From Nonomuraea angiospora (GTDB lineage: Bacteria; Actinomycetota; Actinomycetes; Streptosporangiales; Streptosporangiaceae): a stretch of 64,000 bases of DNA. A model generated the notes under the pieces. It made no database searches. It had not been told where the DNA came from and saw nothing but the letters and a program-made list of their open reading frames with translations. Below are positions 60,590-64,000 of this stretch, piece by piece. The first letter of the stretch is position 1, and each line of letters begins with the position of its first letter. The stretch lies in NCBI RefSeq assembly GCF_014873145.1, contig NZ_JADBEK010000001.1, positions 8,060,001-8,124,000 of the forward strand. Reading direction: 5' to 3'. Made by a program: the position numbers and the translations under genes.

Positions 60590-62362
60590 TCAAATGTCAC
60601 TGTGATGCAGGTGCTTCCTGGCGAAGTCGAGCTGGAGCGCGGTCTGCGCGATCCGCTCCGCCACCACGAGCGAGCCGCCGATGGCGTCGTACATGTAGAC
60701 CTCGTGCTCGCGTCCGTGTTCGGCCAGCTTGGCCACGTACTTCTCGATCTGGCGCAGCGGGCAGCGCGAGTCGTTCTCGCCCGCGAGGATCAGCAGCGGG
60801 CTCTTGACCTGGTCGACGTAGGTGATGGGGGAGCTGGCCGCGTACTGCTCCGGCTGCTCGTCGGGTGAGCCGCCGAGCAGCGCGCGGTGGTAGGCGCGCA
60901 GGCTCTCCGCCTCGTCCTCGTACGAGGTCTGGTGGCAGGCGATCGGCACCGCCGCGATGCCGGCCGCCCACAGCTCCGGCTGGGTGCCGAGGCCGAGCAG
61001 CGTGAGATAGCCGCCCCAGGCCGCGCCGGCCAGCACGATCCGGTTGGGGTCGGCGATGCCGCGGTCGACCACGACCTGGCGTACGGCGGCCACGTCGGCC
61101 AGCTCGATGTGCCCGACGTCGCCGTGCAGCGCGTCGCGCCAGGCGGAGCCGTACCCGGTCGAGCCCCGGTAGTTGACCCGCACCACCGCGAACCCCGCGT
61201 CCACCCAGGCCGCGACCTCCGGCGAGAACGCGTCGCGGTCGTGCGCCGTCGGGCCGCCGTGCAGCAGGAAGACGGCCGGGTAGGGGGCGACGCCCGTCTC
61301 GGGCTTGGAGACCAGCGCGTGGATGCGGCCGCCCTCGCCCTCGACGTCGATGTCCTCGACGGGGACGCTCGGCGGGGCGGGCGGGCCGCCGGGGTTGACC
61401 ACGACCTGGCCGCTGCTGGAGCGGATGACCGGCGGGCGCGAGGCACTGGACCAGGAGTATTCGACGTGGCCGCCGGGCCGGGGCGCCGCCTCGTCGATCA
61501 CGCCGTGCGGCGTGTCGATGAGCGTCAGGCCGCCGCCCGCGAGGTCGTAGCGGTGCAGGTACGTGCGGGCGCGGTTGTCGCGCAGAATGAGCAGGCCGCG
61601 GCCGTCGTCGTACCACTCGGCGTTCAGGTCGCCGGGGTCCCTCAGCCAGATCTCGCGCTGCTCGCCGCTCACCGGGTCCCAGACCAGGGGCTCGTGGCGC
61701 TGGCGGCGCTCGTGCAGGGCCAGCAGGCGGCGGTCGCCGACGACGGGGGCGAAGTGCAGGCCGGTGACGCCCTTGGTGGGCCCGTCGTACAGCTCGCCCA
61801 CCGTCTCGCCGCTCGGGCGGACGACGCGGAGCGCGGGGTGGCGGAAGTCGCCGTACTCGCCGTGGTTGATCGCGATGAGCGAGCCGTCGAGGGACATGTC
61901 GGCCACCCAGGCGGCCTCGGTGTGCTCGTACAGGAGCGTCGCCGGGCCGCCGACGCGGACGACATGGATCCTGAACGTGCCCTCGCTGGCCATGCTGATC
62001 GCCGCGACGCCCGTCGTGGACAGGGCGATGCCGCCGGGCTGGCCCGGCGGCAGGTCGGGGGCGACCGGCTCGTTGGGGCCACCGGCGAACGGCTGGCGCC
62101 ACCACACGCCGAACTCGTCGCCGTCGGTGTCGGCGAACCAGTAGATCCACTGGCCCGTGGGGTCGATGGCGGCGTACGCGGTGCCCTTCGGGCGGTCGGT
62201 GACCTGGCGGACGGCGCCGGTGACGCGCTCCCAGGCGTAGACCTCCCAGGTGCCGGTGGCGTTGGAGCGGTAGATGGAGCGGTTGGGGGCCTGGCGCGCC
62301 CAGGACGGCAGCGTCATGCGCGACGCGCGGAACCTGGCCTGCCAGCGTTCCTCCGCCTTCAT
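60590..62362 (-). CDS. S9 (prolyl oligopeptidase)-family protein lacking catalytic Ser and His
   Basis: A 590-residue protein with an N-terminal beta-propeller (about 30-330) and a C-terminal alpha/beta-hydrolase domain (about 340-590; YPAVFLLHGGPTAHDRDAFSPEV, RGSTGYGSAWRDALHGDVG). The nucleophile elbow, normally GGSWGGY, reads GAAWGGY, with Ala448 at the Ser position. The Asp region (AGENDSRCP) remains, but the usual EGH near the C-terminus is AIGGSLVV. It is therefore unlikely to be a serine peptidase; a binding or regulatory role is possible. No signal peptide. GGGAGGGGG precedes the ATG. Confidence 0.82.
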   Translation of the reverse strand: MKAEERWQARFRASRMTLPSWARQAPNRSIYRSNATGTWEVYAWERVTGAVRQVTDRPKGTAYAAIDPTGQWIYWFADTDGDEFGVWWRQPFAGGPNEPVAPDLPPGQPGGIALSTTGVAAISMASEGTFRIHVVRVGGPATLLYEHTEAAWVADMSLDGSLIAINHGEYGDFRHPALRVVRPSGETVGELYDGPTKGVTGLHFAPVVGDRRLLALHERRQRHEPLVWDPVSGEQREIWLRDPGDLNAEWYDDGRGLLILRDNRARTYLHRYDLAGGGLTLIDTPHGVIDEAAPRPGGHVEYSWSSASRPPVIRSSSGQVVVNPGGPPAPPSVPVEDIDVEGEGGRIHALVSKPETGVAPYPAVFLLHGGPTAHDRDAFSPEVAAWVDAGFAVVRVNYRGSTGYGSAWRDALHGDVGHIELADVAAVRQVVVDRGIADPNRIVLAGAAWGGYLTLLGLGTQPELWAAGIAAVPIACHQTSYEDEAESLRAYHRALLGGSPDEQPEQYAASSPITYVDQVKSPLLILAGENDSRCPLRQIEKYVAKLAEHGREHEVYMYDAIGGSLVVAERIAQTALQLDFARKHLHHSDI

Positions 62363-62506
62363 CCGGTGCGCCCCCTCCCATTGATGTCCCGTGCCTCCGG
62401 GCGCGGGATGCCGTCCAGTATTGCGCGTGTGCCGGGGAAAAACTCGGAGAATGTGGGGGAATTTCGGACTAAATGCCCCATCAGTAACACCAGTCCCACA
62501 TGCCCG

Positions 62507-63547
62507 TCAAGATACGGGTCTTGATCGGGGTACGGGCTCGAAGATAGACACGTGAAACGCGGCGTGCGTTACTACTTTTTGCTGTCCGTTCATGACATTT
62601 CGGGAGATAAATCCCGCTATTCGCCTGTCAAGCTCGGCTGTGTCGGTATGCCACGCACTCGGGCCCATCCCGACCACCTGGGCGATGTCGTCATGCCCCA
62701 GCTCCATCTCGAACTCGACCGAACGTCGCTCCACCTCGGCGAAGCCCTCCAGGCTCCGCGCCAGCCGGCGCTCCTTCTCCTCGTCCACGGAGAGCAGCCC
62801 GAGCTCCTCGACCAGCGGGCTCAGATGCCGCGCCGCCGGGGTCACGACCACCGCGACGCCGCCGGCCCGCAGGATCCGCCTGAACTCGGGCCCGTTCCTG
62901 GGCGCGAACACGTCCATCACCACATCGGCCACCCCATCCCTGATGGGGAGCGGACGCCACACGTCGGCCACGAACGCCCCTGCCCTGGGATGCACCCGCG
63001 CCGCCCGGCGCACAGCGTGCTTCGACACATCGAACGCCATCCCGATGCCATCGTTCACCGCGTCCAACACGGCCGCCAGGTAGTGCCCGGTGCCCGCGCC
63101 TGCGTCGACGATCAACGGCGCGGCCCTGCCCTCCGCGCGACGATCGCCGTCGATTTCCGGCACGTACGCGGGATCCGTTGATCCAGCGCCGTAACCGGCC
63201 TCCACTCCCGCCCCACGGTACGCCCTCAGCCCCGTGCCGTCATTCGTTTCGGTGGAGTCCTCATGTTCTGCTGGAACGTTCTTGTTGTACGCGTACTTTC
63301 GTACGGTTTCTGCTACTGCGTCGTGCAGTGGTGCGTAGTGGCCCGCATCGAGAAATCGCGCCCGCGCTGCCACCATCTCGGGGCTGTCGGCGGTTCCCGG
63401 GGGTTTGTTGCCGATCAGGAGACTTACGTAGCCCTGCTTGGCGACGTCGAAGGCGTGCCCTTGGGCGCACCGCAGCGCGCCGGCGTCGAGCCGGAGGGTG
63501 GCTCGGCAGACGGGGCACGCTAGGTATTCGACGATATCGGCCAGCAT
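62507..63547 (-). CDS. RlmA-like 23S rRNA guanine-N1 methyltransferase
   Basis: A 346-residue protein. The N-terminal zinc finger has Cys11, Cys14, Cys27 and His31 (YLACPVC, RCAQGHAFD). FLDAGHYAPL matches the family linker. The SAM site is IVDAGAGTGHY (about 146-156), followed by VMDVFAPRNG. E. coli RlmA methylates G745; actinobacterial TlrB/RlmAII modifies G748 and confers tylosin resistance, and this sequence cannot separate the two. An extra ~60 residues (about 84-143) with acidic and Gly/Tyr-rich content separate the linker from the SAM motif. ATG 63547 is chosen by homology; ATG 63556 is possible. Confidence 0.85.
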   Translation of the reverse strand: MLADIVEYLACPVCRATLRLDAGALRCAQGHAFDVAKQGYVSLLIGNKPPGTADSPEMVAARARFLDAGHYAPLHDAVAETVRKYAYNKNVPAEHEDSTETNDGTGLRAYRGAGVEAGYGAGSTDPAYVPEIDGDRRAEGRAAPLIVDAGAGTGHYLAAVLDAVNDGIGMAFDVSKHAVRRAARVHPRAGAFVADVWRPLPIRDGVADVVMDVFAPRNGPEFRRILRAGGVAVVVTPAARHLSPLVEELGLLSVDEEKERRLARSLEGFAEVERRSVEFEMELGHDDIAQVVGMGPSAWHTDTAELDRRIAGFISRNVMNGQQKVVTHAAFHVSIFEPVPRSRPVS

Positions 63548-63891
63548 GCCGCCCATTCTCGTCCTACCACCCGGGAACCCTTTCCACGGGGCGGGCGTCA
63601 CACGGGGCTGGGCTCCTGACGTGGGCGTCCCCGTGCCGCCCTGGATCGAGCGGTGGCGTGCGTGCCTGAAGGGGCGCCGGCGTTGTGGGGTGGCGTGCGT
63701 CCTTTGAGGGGCGCGCAGGGTGAGGCGTAGCGCCGCCGAGCGGAGTGTGCGTCGGGTGGTGGCTTGCGTCCCAGGAGGGCGGCGCGGGCTGCGAGGTGGC
63801 GTGCCAAGGGATGTGCTCGCGCGTCGGCGGGAGGCTGGGCGCCGTGCGTCCCTTGGGGGCGGGCTTGATGAGAAGAGGTGGACTGCGGGGG
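63548..63891. other. Intergenic region with degenerate G-rich repeats (344 nt)
   Basis: No supported gene. It contains several loosely related GCGTGCGTCC...GGGGC copies (see the repeat entry) and a purine-rich plus strand, between the methyltransferase start and the end of the right-edge gene. Confidence 0.5.
63654..63861. repeat. Degenerate short direct repeats
   Basis: Copies resembling TGGCGTGCGTCC-N4-6-GGGGC occur near 63655, 63691, 63760 and 63842, with a partial one near 63796. They are too diverged for a tandem array and of unknown role. Confidence 0.4.
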
Positions 63892-64000
63892 TCAGGCGGC
63901 GGTGGCGGCCTCGAGGAGGAAGGCGGCGTTGGAGGGGGTGGAGCGGAGCCTGTCGACGAGGATCTCGAGGCCCTGCCGCTTCTCCAGGGCGGTGAGCATG
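63892..64000 (-). CDS. C-terminal end of a probable transcription termination factor Rho
   Basis: Thirty-five residues before the stop at 63892 are visible: MLTALEKRQGLEILVDRLRS followed by TPSNAAFLLEAATAA. The pattern L-x(8)-L-x(3)-LR-x-T-x2-N-x-x-FL matches the end of bacterial Rho proteins (mycobacterial Rho ends similarly around KTKNNYEFL). The rest lies beyond the window, so the ATG in view is internal. Identification rests on this short tail only. Confidence 0.5.
   Translation of the reverse strand, partial: MLTALEKRQGLEILVDRLRSTPSNAAFLLEAATAA

Overview
The window comes from a high-GC actinomycete. The composition, a CvnA-type sensor kinase, a mycelial-type ECF sigma fused to its own anti-sigma domain, and many genes whose -10 hexamer lies 6-8 nt before the start codon (leaderless transcripts) all fit a Streptosporangiaceae/Nonomuraea-like organism. 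That lineage is an inference from gene content, not from a marker gene. No tRNA, rRNA, CRISPR array, insertion sequence or phage gene was seen.

Layout. 1-2041: left-truncated nitrate-sensor-like histidine kinase. 2164-7100: a PrsW-type protease, then a forward membrane-microdomain operon (detached NfeD-like OB domain, two flotillin paralogues, lipoprotein). 7152-16395: cell-surface glycan locus (fused glycosyltransferase, WecB epimerase, two GT4 enzymes, WecC dehydrogenase, membrane-anchored DUF4434-like protein), consistent with making UDP-ManNAc and UDP-ManNAcA. 16439-25106: NrtR-like regulator, GNAT acetyltransferase, GDPD phosphodiesterase, CorA, purD-purC, murA, and an unfamiliar sensor/winged-helix regulator. 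25107-26087: a repeat-bearing intergenic region and a rhodanese. 26252-28435: EamA transporter and class III aminotransferase.

28550-43690 is the most notable accessory region: a carbohydrate-utilisation locus with an FAH-family hydrolase, AraC regulator, BadF/GlcNAc-kinase-like ATPase, neutral-ceramidase-like hydrolase, SIS-domain protein, a second copy of the unfamiliar regulator, two amidohydrolase paralogues (one lacking its metal ligands), heparinase II/III-like lyase, Gfo/Idh/MocA oxidoreductase, an ABC sugar importer without its own ATPase, and a Tat-exported toroid-type enzyme. The genes lie in tightly overlapping operons that converge at 33523 and diverge at about 40230-40430. The predicted substrate is a glycan containing uronic acid and amino sugar.

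43691-49532 is mostly housekeeping: HisC-like aminotransferase, purA, a DUF3151 protein, class II FBP aldolase, a DedA protein, a small membrane protein and pyrE. 49675-53467: the ECF/anti-sigma/ectodomain fusion and an NYN-domain protein with a foldable leader. 54009-60491: a signalling module of a response regulator, a cytoplasmic hybrid kinase with seven HAMP-type repeats, and a divergent SpoIIE/PP2C phosphatase. 60590-62362: an S9-family protein that has lost its catalytic Ser and His. 62507-63547: an RlmA-like methyltransferase with an insertion. The right edge holds the C-terminal 35 codons of a probable Rho factor.
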